A DNA stretch of 64,000 nucleotides from JARRLC01 sp050290865 (GCA_050290865.1 JBNKIW010000015.1:1-64000), one strand, 5' to 3'. Counted from the stretch's first letter, positions 1 through 9,226 are shown. Numbers and translations are program-made. Notes: generated by a model not told the origin, from the letters alone.

Positions 1-340
1 CTCCAGCGACATATCGCCGAACCACCTCGACGACGCCAGTACCAAAATGTCCGCTTGGTAAGTTAGCGCGAATGGGGGAAAACCGGGGACCCGGGCCAGA
101 ATTGGCGAAGATGGGGTAAGCGAGCAGCGTGGAGTAATGACTACTTTTCGACGCTTTGACTCATCTGCGATAGCCCCCCGAAATCGCGTTTTCAACCGCG
201 TTATCAAAGGCCTACGTTAGGCTCTTGGTAGAATTTCCGGACAGCAATGGGCGGATGCTTGAGATATGCTTGGGCTTGCCGGTGGGCGAGCGGAGAAGAT
301 TTCCCTGCCGAGCGGGGCCGAACGTTGGCGGCCCGGAGCA
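1..340. other. Left-edge stretch without a confident gene
   Basis: No complete gene is supported here. A plus-strand frame open at the window edge gives about 19 codons ending in a TAA at 59-61 and could be the tail of a gene that begins outside the window, but it is too short to identify. The rest (62-340) contains only short open frames lacking ribosome-binding sites. It lies downstream of comF, which ends at 341 on the minus strand. No clear terminator hairpin with a U-tract was seen for comF. Confidence 0.35.
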
Positions 341-1144
341 TCAATCGTCATACGCGCGGTGATCGGAGGCCAGCGCCAGGGCGAGACAATCCACCTCCGC
401 GGCACCGCCGTCTTTCAGAACGCGCGTGCACGCTTCCAGCGTGGCGCCGGTGGTGATGACATCATCGACGAGCAGAATGCGCCCTCCGTGGAGGCTCGTG
501 CGTGCTCCTTCGGCAAGGCAGAAGGCGGCGACCACATTCTGGCGCCTTTGCTGGCCGGACAGCCCCACCTGGGTCGCCGTCGCCCGGTCGCGCAGGAGGA
601 GGCCGGTATCGAACGGCTTTCCTGTCTTCCGCGCGATCCCCCGCGCGAGTATCGCCGCCTGATTGTACCGGCGATGCCAGAGCCGCCAGCGATGGAGCGG
701 CACCGGCACGAGAAGATCGGCGTCGGCGATGAGTTCGGCTCCGGCGGTCATCAGCATCTGCACGAACAGCCCGACGGCCTCGTGGCGATCGCAATATTTG
801 AAACCGTGAATGAGGTCGCGCATGACACCTTTGAAATGCGTGGCGGCGCGGGCGCGGGCGTAAACGGGGGGATGGCGCAAAGCCGCGGAGGAGAACGTGA
901 CTTCGCCGGTGCTATAGGGCAGGGGAAGGCCGAGCCGTTCGCAGAGCGGCGGCCTGATGACGTCGATGCCCCGCCAGCATACCGCGCACAGGACGCCATG
1001 TGCGGCAAGCGGTGCGTGGCAGCGCAGGCAGACGGGCGGAAGGACGAGGTCGGCGGCGTAACGCAGATTGGACGCCATCCAGGCGCCCGTGTTGGCCAGG
1101 AAGCCGGAGCCCGGCGAATCTGTATCCGTACTGACAAGAGGCAT
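341..1144 (-). CDS. comF: ComF family phosphoribosyltransferase-like protein
   Basis: A 267-residue ComF-family protein (usual length about 220-260). Four cysteines in two CxxC pairs (C39/C42 and C53/C56) form the N-terminal zinc-ribbon-like region. The family signature VPVPLHxxRxxxRxxNQ lies at about 147-162, and the PRPP-binding loop LLVDDVITTGAT is at about 224-235. ComF proteins of competent bacteria act in DNA uptake and natural transformation; in non-competent species the role is unclear. The ATG at 1144 is chosen because upstream codons are unlike the family; an ATG at 1078 (245 aa) is a workable alternative. It diverges from the methyltransferase at 1269, the same pairing found in many alphaproteobacteria. 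Confidence 0.9.
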   Translation of the reverse strand: MPLVSTDTDSPGSGFLANTGAWMASNLRYAADLVLPPVCLRCHAPLAAHGVLCAVCWRGIDVIRPPLCERLGLPLPYSTGEVTFSSAALRHPPVYARARAATHFKGVMRDLIHGFKYCDRHEAVGLFVQMLMTAGAELIADADLLVPVPLHRWRLWHRRYNQAAILARGIARKTGKPFDTGLLLRDRATATQVGLSGQQRRQNVVAAFCLAEGARTSLHGGRILLVDDVITTGATLEACTRVLKDGGAAEVDCLALALASDHRAYDD

Positions 1145-1268
1145 CTTCGGACCTGTCTTACGGGTGCCGCAGACCATTACAGCGGAAAGCCGTATGGTTG
1201 CCAGACCGTAAGAATACGCGCATGAGGAGAGCAGAGCGGCGGCGTGAGGCCAGGGAGGTGAGGGAGCA

Positions 1269-2222
1269 TTGCGAATTTCGCACCGCCGCGATAGGGGTTG
1301 GCAACGAAGAACGCACGGATACATCGGGACCCTTTTGGCCGCGCCGCAGCTTTTCGACCGCAGACTTCTCCTGATGCGCCGCGCCCGGGCCGCGCAAGCC
1401 TCGGCGCTGCCCGACTTCCTCCTGCGCCGCGCGGTGGAAGACATGGGCGAGCGGCTGACCGCCGTGTCCCGCACCTTCGCGCGTGTGCTCTGCCTTGGCG
1501 CGTATCACGGCGCGCTGGCCGAGGCGCTGCCGCCGACGGCTCGGATGTCGGATACCGTCTTCATGGAAGCCAGTCTGCCGCTTCTGGCGCGCTGTCCGGG
1601 CTTGCGCGTTTGCGCGGAGGAGGAACTGCTGCCTTTCCGCGACGGCGCCTTCGATCTGGTGCTGTCGGCGCTTTCCTTGCATCTCGTCAACGATCTGCCG
1701 GGCGCGCTGGTGCAGATCCGGCGCGCGCTGAAGCCGGACGGGCTTTTTCTGGCGGCGGTGCTTGGCGGAGCGACGCTTGCAGAACTGCGCGAGGCGTTTA
1801 TGGCGGCCGAAATCGAGGTGGAAGGCGGCGCGTCTCCCCGCGTGGCGCCGATGGCCGAAATCCGCGACTGCGGCGCGCTTCTGCAGCGGGCGGGGTTCTC
1901 GCTGCCCGTTGCCGATGCCGACACGGTGGATGTGACCTATGCCTCGCCGTTGGCGCTGATGCATGATCTGCGCGGCATGGGAGCGGCGAATGCGCTGGTC
2001 GCCCGTCGCAAACGCTTCCTTCGCCGTGCGACGCTGGCGCGGGCGGTGGAGATATATTGCCAGCGCTTTCCGGCGCCGGGTGGCCGCGTGAAAGCCACTT
2101 TCGAGATCATCCATCTGTCCGGCTGGGCGCCGCATGAGAGCCAGCAGAAGCCGCTGCCGCCCGGCTCGGCGCGAACGCATCTCGGCGATGCGCTGCGCGC
2201 CCTGAAGGACAGGCGCAGCTGA
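1269..2222 (+). CDS. Class I SAM-dependent methyltransferase, NDUFAF5/BioC-like
   Basis: A 317-residue Rossmann-fold methyltransferase. Motif I reads VLCLGAYHG (about 73-81), a degenerate form of VLDLGCGxG in which the acidic residue is Cys. It is followed by LPFRDGAFDLVLSALSLH and a DGLFLAAVLGGATL strand, which resembles the mitochondrial complex I assembly factor NDUFAF5 and its alphaproteobacterial relatives more than true BioC. The TTG start at 1269 is preferred because a strong GGAGGTGA Shine-Dalgarno lies 7 nt upstream; the recognisable PQLFDRRLL family start is about 26 residues in. Divergent from comF. The substrate cannot be read from sequence: NDUFAF5 itself is reported as an arginine hydroxylase of a complex I subunit. 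Confidence 0.82.
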   Translation: MRISHRRDRGWQRRTHGYIGTLLAAPQLFDRRLLLMRRARAAQASALPDFLLRRAVEDMGERLTAVSRTFARVLCLGAYHGALAEALPPTARMSDTVFMEASLPLLARCPGLRVCAEEELLPFRDGAFDLVLSALSLHLVNDLPGALVQIRRALKPDGLFLAAVLGGATLAELREAFMAAEIEVEGGASPRVAPMAEIRDCGALLQRAGFSLPVADADTVDVTYASPLALMHDLRGMGAANALVARRKRFLRRATLARAVEIYCQRFPAPGGRVKATFEIIHLSGWAPHESQQKPLPPGSARTHLGDALRALKDRRS

Positions 2223-2410
2223 GCACTATGCTACGAATCGTTCTCAAGATTACGGAAATATTGGGGCGCGCACGGTGATTCTTGTGCGTAATAGTGCCTA
2301 TTTTGCTACAGGCAGGACGATCACGGATGTGTAAGCTCATGGGAGTGGTGAATATCGGAATATAACAATACGCGCTGTTCACCGTACGGCACTGGGGGAG
2401 TGGAGGACAC

Positions 2411-3778
2411 ATGTCAACTGGGATGAGGGCGCGCGTGCGCTGCGTCGCATTGGCGGCGCTGGCCGTCGGGCTTGTCGCACCGTCCGCATATGCGACGGAT
2501 GGCTATTTTCAATATGGTTACGGCGCGCGTCAGAAGGCGCTCGGCGGCGCGGGCGTTGCCGACAGCCGCGACGCGACGGCGGCGGCGCTGAACCCGGCGG
2601 GGCTGGTGCACGTGCCGGATCAGATCGACGTGTCGGTGACGGCGTTCAAGCCGTATCGCGAGGTGACGGGTTCCGGCCAGCCCGGCTTCACGCCGATGGG
2701 GACGGTCGAAAGTGGCCGCAACCTTTTCCTGGTGCCCAATTTCGCTTGGAGCAGGCGTGTCCACAACAATCCGTTGTTCGACGTGGCGGCCCTAACGGTC
2801 TACGGCAACGGTGGCATGAATACGAGCTATCCGCCGGTGACGCGCTTGCGAAGCTGTCCCAATCCTCAGGATCCGCAAGGCGGTCCTGTTGATGGCTCCG
2901 GCGTGTTCTGCGGCGGCAAGATGGGTGTGGACCTGCAGCAGGCTTTCATGTCCGTAGCCCTGGCCAAAAAAATAGCGCCTAATTTGTCGATTGGTGTAGC
3001 GCCGCTGCTGGTGCGCCAACAAATAAAGCTGCAAGGTATTGGTGCGTTTGCTCAAGCATCTCTTGAGCCTGGGAGCGTCAGCAATAACGGCATTGACGTG
3101 TCGTGGGGTTACGGCGTGCGGGGCGGTATCGAGTATGCGTTGACGCCGGCCATTCGGATCGGGATTGCAGGCAATACCCGTGTGCTGATGCAGGACTTCG
3201 AGAAGTATGACGGTACCTTCGCCGAACATGGCGGTTTTGACATTCCGGCAAGCCTGCAGGCAGGTATCGCAATCGACATTCGGCCCGATTTGACCCTGAT
3301 GGCCGATTACAAATACATCAATTATTCCGGTGTTAGATCGATCGCTAATCCCTCGGAGAACATCTACAAGTGTCAGAGTGATCCGAGTTATTGCTTAGGG
3401 GGGGAGAACGGTCCCGGTTTTGGCTGGCGTGATGTCAACGTGCTCAAGGTTGGCCTTGAGTGGCGTGCTTCACCGGTGGCGATCTGGCGGCTCGGATACT
3501 CCTATAACCAGATACCGATCAAATCAGCAGACGTGATGTTTAACATCATTGCGCCGGGCGTGGTGCAGCATCACTTCACCGCTGGTGGTGAGTTCAAGAT
3601 CTCCGACAAGTGGAGCCTCGAATTGGCGGGTGCATATGTGCCGGAAAGCAAAGTTGTGGGAGAAGAACTCGCTGGGTTCGGCAACCCCGGCCACATTGTC
3701 GAAATCAGCATGCACCAATACGAAGTCACCGCGGGTCTCAAATACCGCTTCGACGCCGGGCCAGAGCCGCTGAAATAG
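2411..3778 (+). CDS. FadL/OmpP1/TodX family outer membrane transporter
   Basis: A 455-residue outer-membrane protein. It has a signal peptide ending at AYA, then the family hallmark GARQKALGGAGVA followed by DATAAALNPAGL, as in FadL proteins, where this N-terminal stretch forms the plug in the barrel. The rest shows alternating hydrophobic strands and ends in a terminal strand close to YRFDAG. FadL relatives import long-chain fatty acids or other hydrophobic compounds; the substrate is not defined here. The start is supported by a GGAGG motif 7-8 nt upstream. It stands alone behind a 188-nt upstream gap and is followed by a hairpin at 3807, suggesting a monocistronic unit. An internal Cys pair sits in the extracellular-loop region around residues 138-155. 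Confidence 0.88.
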   Translation: MSTGMRARVRCVALAALAVGLVAPSAYATDGYFQYGYGARQKALGGAGVADSRDATAAALNPAGLVHVPDQIDVSVTAFKPYREVTGSGQPGFTPMGTVESGRNLFLVPNFAWSRRVHNNPLFDVAALTVYGNGGMNTSYPPVTRLRSCPNPQDPQGGPVDGSGVFCGGKMGVDLQQAFMSVALAKKIAPNLSIGVAPLLVRQQIKLQGIGAFAQASLEPGSVSNNGIDVSWGYGVRGGIEYALTPAIRIGIAGNTRVLMQDFEKYDGTFAEHGGFDIPASLQAGIAIDIRPDLTLMADYKYINYSGVRSIANPSENIYKCQSDPSYCLGGENGPGFGWRDVNVLKVGLEWRASPVAIWRLGYSYNQIPIKSADVMFNIIAPGVVQHHFTAGGEFKISDKWSLELAGAYVPESKVVGEELAGFGNPGHIVEISMHQYEVTAGLKYRFDAGPEPLK

Positions 3779-3806
3779 GCTCTCCTGCCGAACCGATATA
3801 CGTAAA

Positions 3807-3837
3807 GGCCGCCGCCCATGGCGAATGGACGGCGGCC
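3807..3837 (+). terminator. Hairpin downstream of the FadL-family gene
   Basis: An inverted repeat, GGCCGCCG...CGGCGGCC with an inner CCAT/ATGG, forms about 12 paired bases with one C/A mismatch and a 5-nt loop. It lies 28 nt after the stop of the porin gene. The following sequence (CTGTTATG) is only weakly U-rich, so it may be an inefficient terminator or an mRNA 3' stabiliser. Confidence 0.5.
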
Positions 3838-3923
3838 CTGTTATGTGGAAACGTCGCTCGTGGATTCGACCGCTTCGCCGGAACGGAAACAGATGCGAAT
3901 AACGACAGAGGGGAAAACCTGAA

Positions 3924-4280
3924 ATGGAACCTGTTACGCAGCCGACAACCGAAATGCAGCAGATGACCGACATCCTGGGCCAGATCGCGCCGCACATGAC
4001 GACCGTGGCTTATGTGAGCATCGCCATTGCGGCTATCGCGCTGCTGGCGCTCATTTCGCGCCTGCTCACGGGCAAGAACAACTGGATGGTAAGACTCGGC
4101 GCGCGCCTGCTCATGCTGCTCGGCGTGGTTTTCCTGGTCTATGAGGGTGCGACCATCGCCGCCGGCTTCGTTCCTGCGGACGGCGTGTTCTACGGTTATC
4201 CCTTCTGGGTCCTGGGGCTGGTGTTTTTCGTTCTGGGCCTCGTCTTCCGGCTCATCGGGGCGTTGCGGCCGACGAAGTAA
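3924..4280 (+). CDS. Small hypothetical membrane protein (three TM segments)
   Basis: A 118-residue protein not recognised by family. Three hydrophobic segments are visible: about 25-47 (VAYVSIAIAAIALLALISRL), about 58-80 (ARLLMLLGVVFLVYEGATIA) and about 91-113 (YPFWVLGLVFFVLGLVFRLI). The short N-terminus is polar and Met/Gln-rich. A GGGGAAAACC stretch lies just upstream of the ATG. It runs convergently into rnhA with 15 nt between the stops. Codon use and GC content match the neighbours. The function is unknown; it is probably an inner-membrane protein. Confidence 0.65.
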   Translation: MEPVTQPTTEMQQMTDILGQIAPHMTTVAYVSIAIAAIALLALISRLLTGKNNWMVRLGARLLMLLGVVFLVYEGATIAAGFVPADGVFYGYPFWVLGLVFFVLGLVFRLIGALRPTK

Positions 4281-4295
4281 GGCTCCCGCGCCGCG

Positions 4296-4781
4296 TCAGG
4301 CATCGTTGCCGTTCGCGGCTCTGCCCCCCTTCTTGAACGGCGCCATGCCTTCGCGGGCGAGCTCATCGGCGCGCTCGTTCTCCGGGTCGCCCGCGTGGCC
4401 CTTCACCCAGCGCCAGGTGATGTCGTGGCGCTGGCGGGCGGCGTCGAGAGCCTGCCAGAGGTCGGCGTTCTTCACCGGCTCCTTGCCGGCGGTGCGCCAG
4501 CCGTTCACCTTCCATTTGTGTATCCATTCAGTGATGCCCTTGCGGACATATTCCGAGTCCGTATGCACTTCCGCCGTGCAGGCGCGCGTCAGCGCGTTGA
4601 GGGCCTCCGTCGCGCCCATCAGTTCCATGCGGTTGTTGGTCGTTTGCTGCTCGCCGCCCTGGATTTCGCGGCGCTTGTCGCCGTAGATGAGGACCGCGCC
4701 CCAGCCGCCCGGTCCCGGATTTCCCGAGCAGGCGCCGTCGCTGTAGATGATGACGGGTGTGTCCCGCTTCGTTTTCGCCAT
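4296..4781 (-). CDS. rnhA: Ribonuclease HI
   Basis: RNase HI, 161 residues, which degrades the RNA strand of RNA-DNA hybrids such as R-loops and primer remnants. All active-site residues are present: D15 (YSDGACSGNPGPGGWG), E53 (NNRMELMGA), D75 (HTDSEYV) and D139 (ENERADELA), plus the general base H129 in KGHAGDP. The basic handle segment KWKVNGWRTAGKEPVKNADLW is intact. It is the last gene of the minus-strand set ispH-thrB-rnhA, starting 3 nt after the thrB stop, so translation is likely coupled. This gene order is common in alphaproteobacteria. Confidence 0.97.
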   Translation of the reverse strand: MAKTKRDTPVIIYSDGACSGNPGPGGWGAVLIYGDKRREIQGGEQQTTNNRMELMGATEALNALTRACTAEVHTDSEYVRKGITEWIHKWKVNGWRTAGKEPVKNADLWQALDAARQRHDITWRWVKGHAGDPENERADELAREGMAPFKKGGRAANGNDA

Positions 4782-4784
4782 GTT

Positions 4785-5744
4785 TCAGAACCCGTAATCG
4801 CTGATCGAGGAAACCCGCTGATGGAAGCGCAGTCTGCGTCGGTATTCGAGCGGATCCTTGGGTTTTACCAGTGCGGACTCGCGCGTATCGAACCAGTCAT
4901 AGAGCCGCGTCAGCAGGAAACGCAGGGCCGCGCCGCGCGCCAGCACGGGCAGGGCGTCGGTTTCCGCGCGCGTCAGCGGGCGCTGTCCGGCATAGCCGCG
5001 GAGCAGAGCGCGCGCCTTGGTGATGTTGATGGCGTTCGGTTGCTCGAAGCACCACGCATTGAGGCACACCGCGATGTCATACGCGAGAAGATCGTTGCAG
5101 GCGAAATAGAAGTCGATCAGGCCGGAGATGGCGCCGTCGAGGAAGAAGACGTTGTCCGGGAAAAGGTCGGCGTGGATGACGCCTTCGGGCAGTGCCTGCG
5201 GCCAGTTGCGCTCGAGGAAGGCTAATTCGGTCGCGATCTCATCGGCCAGCCCCTCGGCCAGTTCGTCGCTGCGCCCGGCCGTGGCGGCTATGAGCTGGCG
5301 CCAGCCGTCGAGCGACAGGGCATTGGCGCGGCGCATGGGGAAACTCGCTCCCGCCTCGTGCAGCCCGGCCAGGGCGCGGCCGACGGCGGCGCAGTGCTCC
5401 ACGCGCGGGCGGCGGACGGAGTATCCCTCCAGGAAACTGATCAGCGCCGCGGGACGTCCGGCCAGTTCCTGTAGCACGCGGCCCGAACGGTCGTGCAGCG
5501 GGGTGGGGCAGCGGATGCCGCCCTCCGCCAGATGCTCCATCAGTCCGAGAAAAAAGGGCAGGTCGGCAGGCGCGACGCGCTTTTCGTAAAGCGTGAGGAT
5601 GAAAGCGCTCTTCGAGGTCGTGAGCAGATAGTTGGAGTTCTCGACGCCCTCGGCGATGCCCTTGACGGACAGGAGCGATCCCGCGTCATACCGCTCGAGG
5701 AAGGGCGCCAGATCGTCGGCTGCAACTTCGGTATAGACGGCCAT
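4785..5744 (-). CDS. thrB: Homoserine kinase, ThrB type II (APH-fold)
   Basis: A 319-residue homoserine kinase of the aminoglycoside-phosphotransferase-like class used by many alpha- and gammaproteobacteria, not the GHMP-kinase type of E. coli. It phosphorylates L-homoserine in threonine synthesis. The start MAVYTEVAADDLAPFLERYD and the segment GVENSNYLLTT are typical. The catalytic loop is VIHADLFPDNVFF and the metal-binding motif is GLIDFYFACND. It starts 3 nt after the ispH stop and ends 3 nt before rnhA, so the three genes form one operon. Confidence 0.95.
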   Translation of the reverse strand: MAVYTEVAADDLAPFLERYDAGSLLSVKGIAEGVENSNYLLTTSKSAFILTLYEKRVAPADLPFFLGLMEHLAEGGIRCPTPLHDRSGRVLQELAGRPAALISFLEGYSVRRPRVEHCAAVGRALAGLHEAGASFPMRRANALSLDGWRQLIAATAGRSDELAEGLADEIATELAFLERNWPQALPEGVIHADLFPDNVFFLDGAISGLIDFYFACNDLLAYDIAVCLNAWCFEQPNAINITKARALLRGYAGQRPLTRAETDALPVLARGAALRFLLTRLYDWFDTRESALVKPKDPLEYRRRLRFHQRVSSISDYGF

Positions 5745-5747
5745 GGA

Positions 5748-6734
5748 TCAGTCCACGCAGGTGCTGAGCGCGCGCGGCAGCTTGAATGTGACGTTTTCGG
5801 TGGCCATGGTGACGGTTTCGACGGTGACCTCGTGGCGCGCCCGGAACGCGGCGATGATGTCCTGAATGAGATGCTCGGGAGCCGACGCCCCGGCAGTCAA
5901 GCCGAGAGTGCGCAGATTCGGGAGCTGCTCCCAAGGGATTTCGGCGGTGGATTGCACGAGCAGCGTGTTGGCGCAACCCGCATTCCGCGCCACCTCGACG
6001 AGCCGCATCGAGTTCGAGCTGTTCGGCGCGCCGACCACGAGAACGGCATCGACGCCCGGTGCGATGGCCTTCACGGTTTCCTGCCGGTTCGAGGTTGCGT
6101 AGCAGATATCGTTCTTCGGCGGTCCCGCGATGCCGGGGAAGCGGCGCTTCAGCACCTCGACAATCGCGCGCGTGTCATCGACGGACAGCGTCGTCTGCGT
6201 GGCATAGGCCAGCCGCTCCGGGTTTCGTGGCGTGAAGTTTTCCGCGTCTTCGATGGTTGCGATCAGCGTGACGCTCCCCTCCGGCAACTGGCCGACGGTG
6301 CCGATGACTTCCGGGTGCCCCGCATGGCCGATAAGAAGGATTTCACGGCCCTGGGCATGCTGGCGTTCCACCTCGATATGGACCTTCGACACCAGCGGAC
6401 ACGTGGCGTCCAGGTGGAACAGCCTGCGCCGCCTGGCTTCGGCGGGGACGGATTTCGGCACGCCATGGGCGGAGAAAATGACCGGCGCCTCGGTATCCGG
6501 GATTTCGTCGAGTTCGCCGACGAACACGGCGCCCTTTGCGCGCAGGTCTTCGACCACGGTGCGGTTGTGGACGATCTCGTGACGGACATAGACCGGCGGG
6601 CCAAAACGCCTCAGCGCTTCCTCGACGATCTGGACGGCGCGATCGACGCCGGCGCAGAAGCCGCGCGGTGCGGCGAGAACGATGGTGAGCGGCGTCCGCG
6701 TGCCCGCGGCCACGCTCCCCCGGGTACGGGTCAT
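5748..6734 (-). CDS. ispH: 4-hydroxy-3-methylbut-2-enyl diphosphate reductase
   Basis: IspH (LytB), 328 residues from the ATG at 6734. It catalyses the last step of the MEP pathway, reducing HMBPP to IPP and DMAPP with a [4Fe-4S] cluster. The three cluster cysteines are visible in APRGFCAGVDRAV, DATCPLVSKVH and NDICYATSNRQ. The substrate-binding His motifs VRHEIVHN and IGHAGHPEV and the SNRQETV segment are intact. An in-frame ATG at 6770 would add 12 residues; the 6734 start matches usual family length and has GAGG upstream. First gene of the ispH-thrB-rnhA operon. Its pathway partner dxr is also in this window (18748). Confidence 0.96.
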   Translation of the reverse strand: MTRTRGSVAAGTRTPLTIVLAAPRGFCAGVDRAVQIVEEALRRFGPPVYVRHEIVHNRTVVEDLRAKGAVFVGELDEIPDTEAPVIFSAHGVPKSVPAEARRRRLFHLDATCPLVSKVHIEVERQHAQGREILLIGHAGHPEVIGTVGQLPEGSVTLIATIEDAENFTPRNPERLAYATQTTLSVDDTRAIVEVLKRRFPGIAGPPKNDICYATSNRQETVKAIAPGVDAVLVVGAPNSSNSMRLVEVARNAGCANTLLVQSTAEIPWEQLPNLRTLGLTAGASAPEHLIQDIIAAFRARHEVTVETVTMATENVTFKLPRALSTCVD

Positions 6735-6995
6735 GGCTTCAGAACCTCGTGATGCGGCGCGCCAATCCACACTTGCTGCACGGGATCAAGCTCTTTAAAG
6801 TGCCTCATCGGCCAGCGTGCAAGGCGTTGCGCCCGGCTTTTCAGGTACGCTGACCGGGCAGCGTCCGGGTGACACAATAAGCATGTCACAGTGTATCCGC
6901 AATCAGGCGTTAGGCGCACAGAGACCGCCCCGGGCGGCAAGGTTAAAGTGGCGTAGCTCTGCACTCCGGTCTGGGGCACAAGGCGTGGAGGGATC

Positions 6996-7664
6996 ATGAC
7001 GGGTCGGGTGATCAAGCGTGCGCTTCGCCACGGGCTGGGCGGAGCAGCCGTGGTGGCGGGCATGAGCATGGCGCTCAGCGCCTGCGGCAGTGTTTCGCAG
7101 ATCGTGTCGCCGTTCGGCAGTGGCGGCGTTTTCGGTTCCTCCAAGCCGGCGAGGGGCGGCTGGACAGCGACGGTCACCGAGGAGACCATGCTCACGGCGG
7201 CGCGCGGGGGCGGGGACGTCGGGGGTGCCACGGGCGGCGGCTGTCCCACTTTCGGTCTCGCCTCCAGGGCAGAGGCGTTCATTACCGTAAAGGCAGCCGG
7301 CGGGGCGCCGGGAGACAACCTGTCAGCCGTCAAGCATCGGGGTGAGATCACCAAGACCGCGCGCGAGTGCGCGGCGGGGCCGCGCGGCGTGATCGTCAAA
7401 TACGGATTCGCGGGTCGCGTTCTGCTCGGACCGAAGGGCAGGGCGGGGGTCGTCACGCTCCCGGTGAAGGTGAAGGTCGTCGATGGCAGGCGCAAGACGG
7501 TGAAAACCGAGCCTATGAGGGTGCCGGTGACCATCGGCGCGGGCGAAGCGGTGGGCTATTTCTCCGTTGTGCGGGAGATCGTGGTGCCGGTCGCGCCCGG
7601 CGCCGGGGCGCAGAGCTACAAGGTGTATGTGGCCTTTGATCGCAGCGCTGCAGGCGCGGGCTGA
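6996..7664 (+). CDS. Hypothetical lipoprotein
   Basis: A 222-residue protein with a lipoprotein signal: basic N-terminus, hydrophobic stretch, and lipobox ALSAC with the lipidated Cys at residue 30. The mature part begins with a Gly/Ser-rich linker (31-75). Residues about 80-215 alternate hydrophobic and basic strands (VIVKYGFAGRVLLGPKGRAG, TLPVKVKVVDG), suggesting a beta-sandwich domain. Three further cysteines lie in the mature part. No family is recognised, although similar lipoproteins occur in alphaproteobacteria. The ATG has a strong GGAGG 5 nt upstream. It diverges from ispH across a 260-nt gap and sits just upstream of the glycine riboswitch. Confidence 0.72.
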   Translation: MTGRVIKRALRHGLGGAAVVAGMSMALSACGSVSQIVSPFGSGGVFGSSKPARGGWTATVTEETMLTAARGGGDVGGATGGGCPTFGLASRAEAFITVKAAGGAPGDNLSAVKHRGEITKTARECAAGPRGVIVKYGFAGRVLLGPKGRAGVVTLPVKVKVVDGRRKTVKTEPMRVPVTIGAGEAVGYFSVVREIVVPVAPGAGAQSYKVYVAFDRSAAGAG

Positions 7665-7819
7665 GCGGCGACACACCCGTCCTCATTGTTGCCGGCCGCC
7701 GAAAATCGCGGAAACAGCTGGAAAAATGTGCATGGCCGGGCAGTGGCGGCGCAGTTGCGCGGCCGTGTGCGTTGCATCCGCGGGGTAAGTTCGCTAGAAA
7801 GTGACTCGTAGCCGCGCGA

Positions 7820-8012
7820 CGCATGCGGGAGAGACCGGCCCAGCCGGCGCCGAAGGAGCAACCGCCCCGGAAACTCTCAGGCAAACGGACCGCACGCCGA
7901 CGGCACTCTGGAAAGCAGTCTGGCACGAGGCCGGGCTCACCGAAGGGGTAAGCTGCGCAAGGGCTTCGGCCGCTGGCGGAGCGAATTCTCTCAGGTCACG
8001 CGACAGAGGGGG
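7820..8012 (+). promoter_or_regulatory. Tandem glycine riboswitch upstream of gcvT
   Basis: Two consecutive glycine aptamers. The first (about 7820-7896) contains GCGGGAGAGACC, CGCCGAAGGAGCAA and AACTCTCAGGCAAACGGACC. The second (about 7904-8012) contains CACTCTGGAAAGCAG, CACCGAAGGGGTAAGC, TTCTCTCAGGTCACGCGACA and a closing GAGGG. These are the conserved core blocks of the glycine riboswitch family. The element ends about 50 nt before the gcvT start, so it is expected to raise gcv expression when glycine is in excess. No strong terminator hairpin with a U-tract is apparent between aptamer 2 and gcvT, so control may be at translation initiation (inference). Confidence 0.93.
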
Positions 8013-8062
8013 CGCAAATCCGGGCGACCGGATGCGTTCGACTTTGTTTGCGGATCGGATTG

Positions 8063-9208
8063 ATGACGGCAACGCCAGAAGACACCCCACCGGTGCCCCT
8101 TGAGCGCACCCCACTTTACGGCCTCCACCTTGAGCTTGGCGCCCGGATGGTGCCGTTCGCGGGCTACGAAATGCCCGTTCAGTATCCAGCCGGACTGATC
8201 AAGGAACATCTGCACACGCGCGAAGCGGCAGGGCTGTTCGACGTCTCCCACATGGGGCAGGCGCTGCTCTCCGGCCCGGACCATGAGACGGTGGCGGCGG
8301 CGCTGGAAACCCTGGTTCCCGGCGATATCGCCGGTCTGAAGCCGGGGCGCCAGCGTTATACGCAATTTCTCAATGACGACGGCGGCATCATCGACGACCT
8401 AATGGTGGCGCGCGCGCAGCCGGACGGCGTGCTGATGATCGTCTTCAATGCCTCGCGGAAGGAGGTTGACAGCGCCCATCTGCGCGCGCGTCTGCCGGAC
8501 GGCGTGACCTTCACCACACTCGAGGATCGCGCGATGCTCGCTCTGCAGGGGCCTGGCGCGGCGGCGGTGATGGCCGAACTCTCGCCGCAGGCCGCGGCGT
8601 TTGCCTTCATGGGAGCGGCGTCGGCCAAGGTGGCGGGCTTCGACTGCCAGGTCAGCCGCTCGGGCTATACGGGCGAAGACGGCTTCGAGATCTCGGTTTC
8701 CGCTCATGAAGCCGAGCGTCTGGCGCGGGCGCTCCTTGCCCATCCCGCCGTGAAGCCCGTCGGCCTTGGCGCGCGCGACACGCTGCGGCTGGAGGCGGGG
8801 CTCTGCCTGTACGGCCACGACATCGATGAAACGACATCGCCCGTCGAGGCCGCTCTCGTCTGGTCGCTGGGCAAGGCGCGGCGCGAGCGCGGCGATTTTC
8901 CCGGGGCGAAGCGCGTTCTGCGCGAGCTGCGCGACGGCCCGCCCCGCAAACGTGTGGGCATCCGCCTGACTGGCAAGGCTCCCGCACGCGAGGGCTGCAT
9001 GATCCTCGGCGCAGGCGGCGACACGGTGGGCCGTGTGACCAGCGGATCCTTCGCGCCGAGCCTGAGCGGTCCGATCGCCATGGGGTATGTCGCTGCCAGC
9101 CACGCAGAGCCGGGCAGCGCATTGCAAGTCGTCATTCGCAACTCGCCACATCCTGCGAGAGTGGTGCCCATGCCGTTTGTACCGAACCGTTATTTTCGCA
9201 AGACCTGA
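8063..9208 (+). CDS. gcvT: Glycine cleavage system T protein (aminomethyltransferase)
   Basis: GcvT, 381 residues, transfers the methylene group from aminomethyl-lipoyl-GcvH to tetrahydrofolate, releasing ammonia. It shows the family start TPLYGLHLELGARMVPFAGYEMPVQYP, DVSHMGQ, the folate-site segment RYTQFLNDDGGIIDDLMV containing the catalytic Asp, and SGYTGEDGFEISV. The C-terminal barrel includes GRVTSGSFAPSL and IAMGYV. The ATG at 8063 is chosen; TTG codons at 8048 and 8060 are in frame but less likely. First gene of gcvT-H-PA-PB under the glycine riboswitch. The L protein is not in the window. Confidence 0.96.
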   Translation: MTATPEDTPPVPLERTPLYGLHLELGARMVPFAGYEMPVQYPAGLIKEHLHTREAAGLFDVSHMGQALLSGPDHETVAAALETLVPGDIAGLKPGRQRYTQFLNDDGGIIDDLMVARAQPDGVLMIVFNASRKEVDSAHLRARLPDGVTFTTLEDRAMLALQGPGAAAVMAELSPQAAAFAFMGAASAKVAGFDCQVSRSGYTGEDGFEISVSAHEAERLARALLAHPAVKPVGLGARDTLRLEAGLCLYGHDIDETTSPVEAALVWSLGKARRERGDFPGAKRVLRELRDGPPRKRVGIRLTGKAPAREGCMILGAGGDTVGRVTSGSFAPSLSGPIAMGYVAASHAEPGSALQVVIRNSPHPARVVPMPFVPNRYFRKT

Positions 9209-9226
9209 CAAGCCGGGGTTCAGACC

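Noticed and set aside
266..1225. A 319-codon plus-strand frame opposite comF
   Set aside because: ComF on the minus strand has zinc and PRPP motifs; the plus frame shows no recognisable features.
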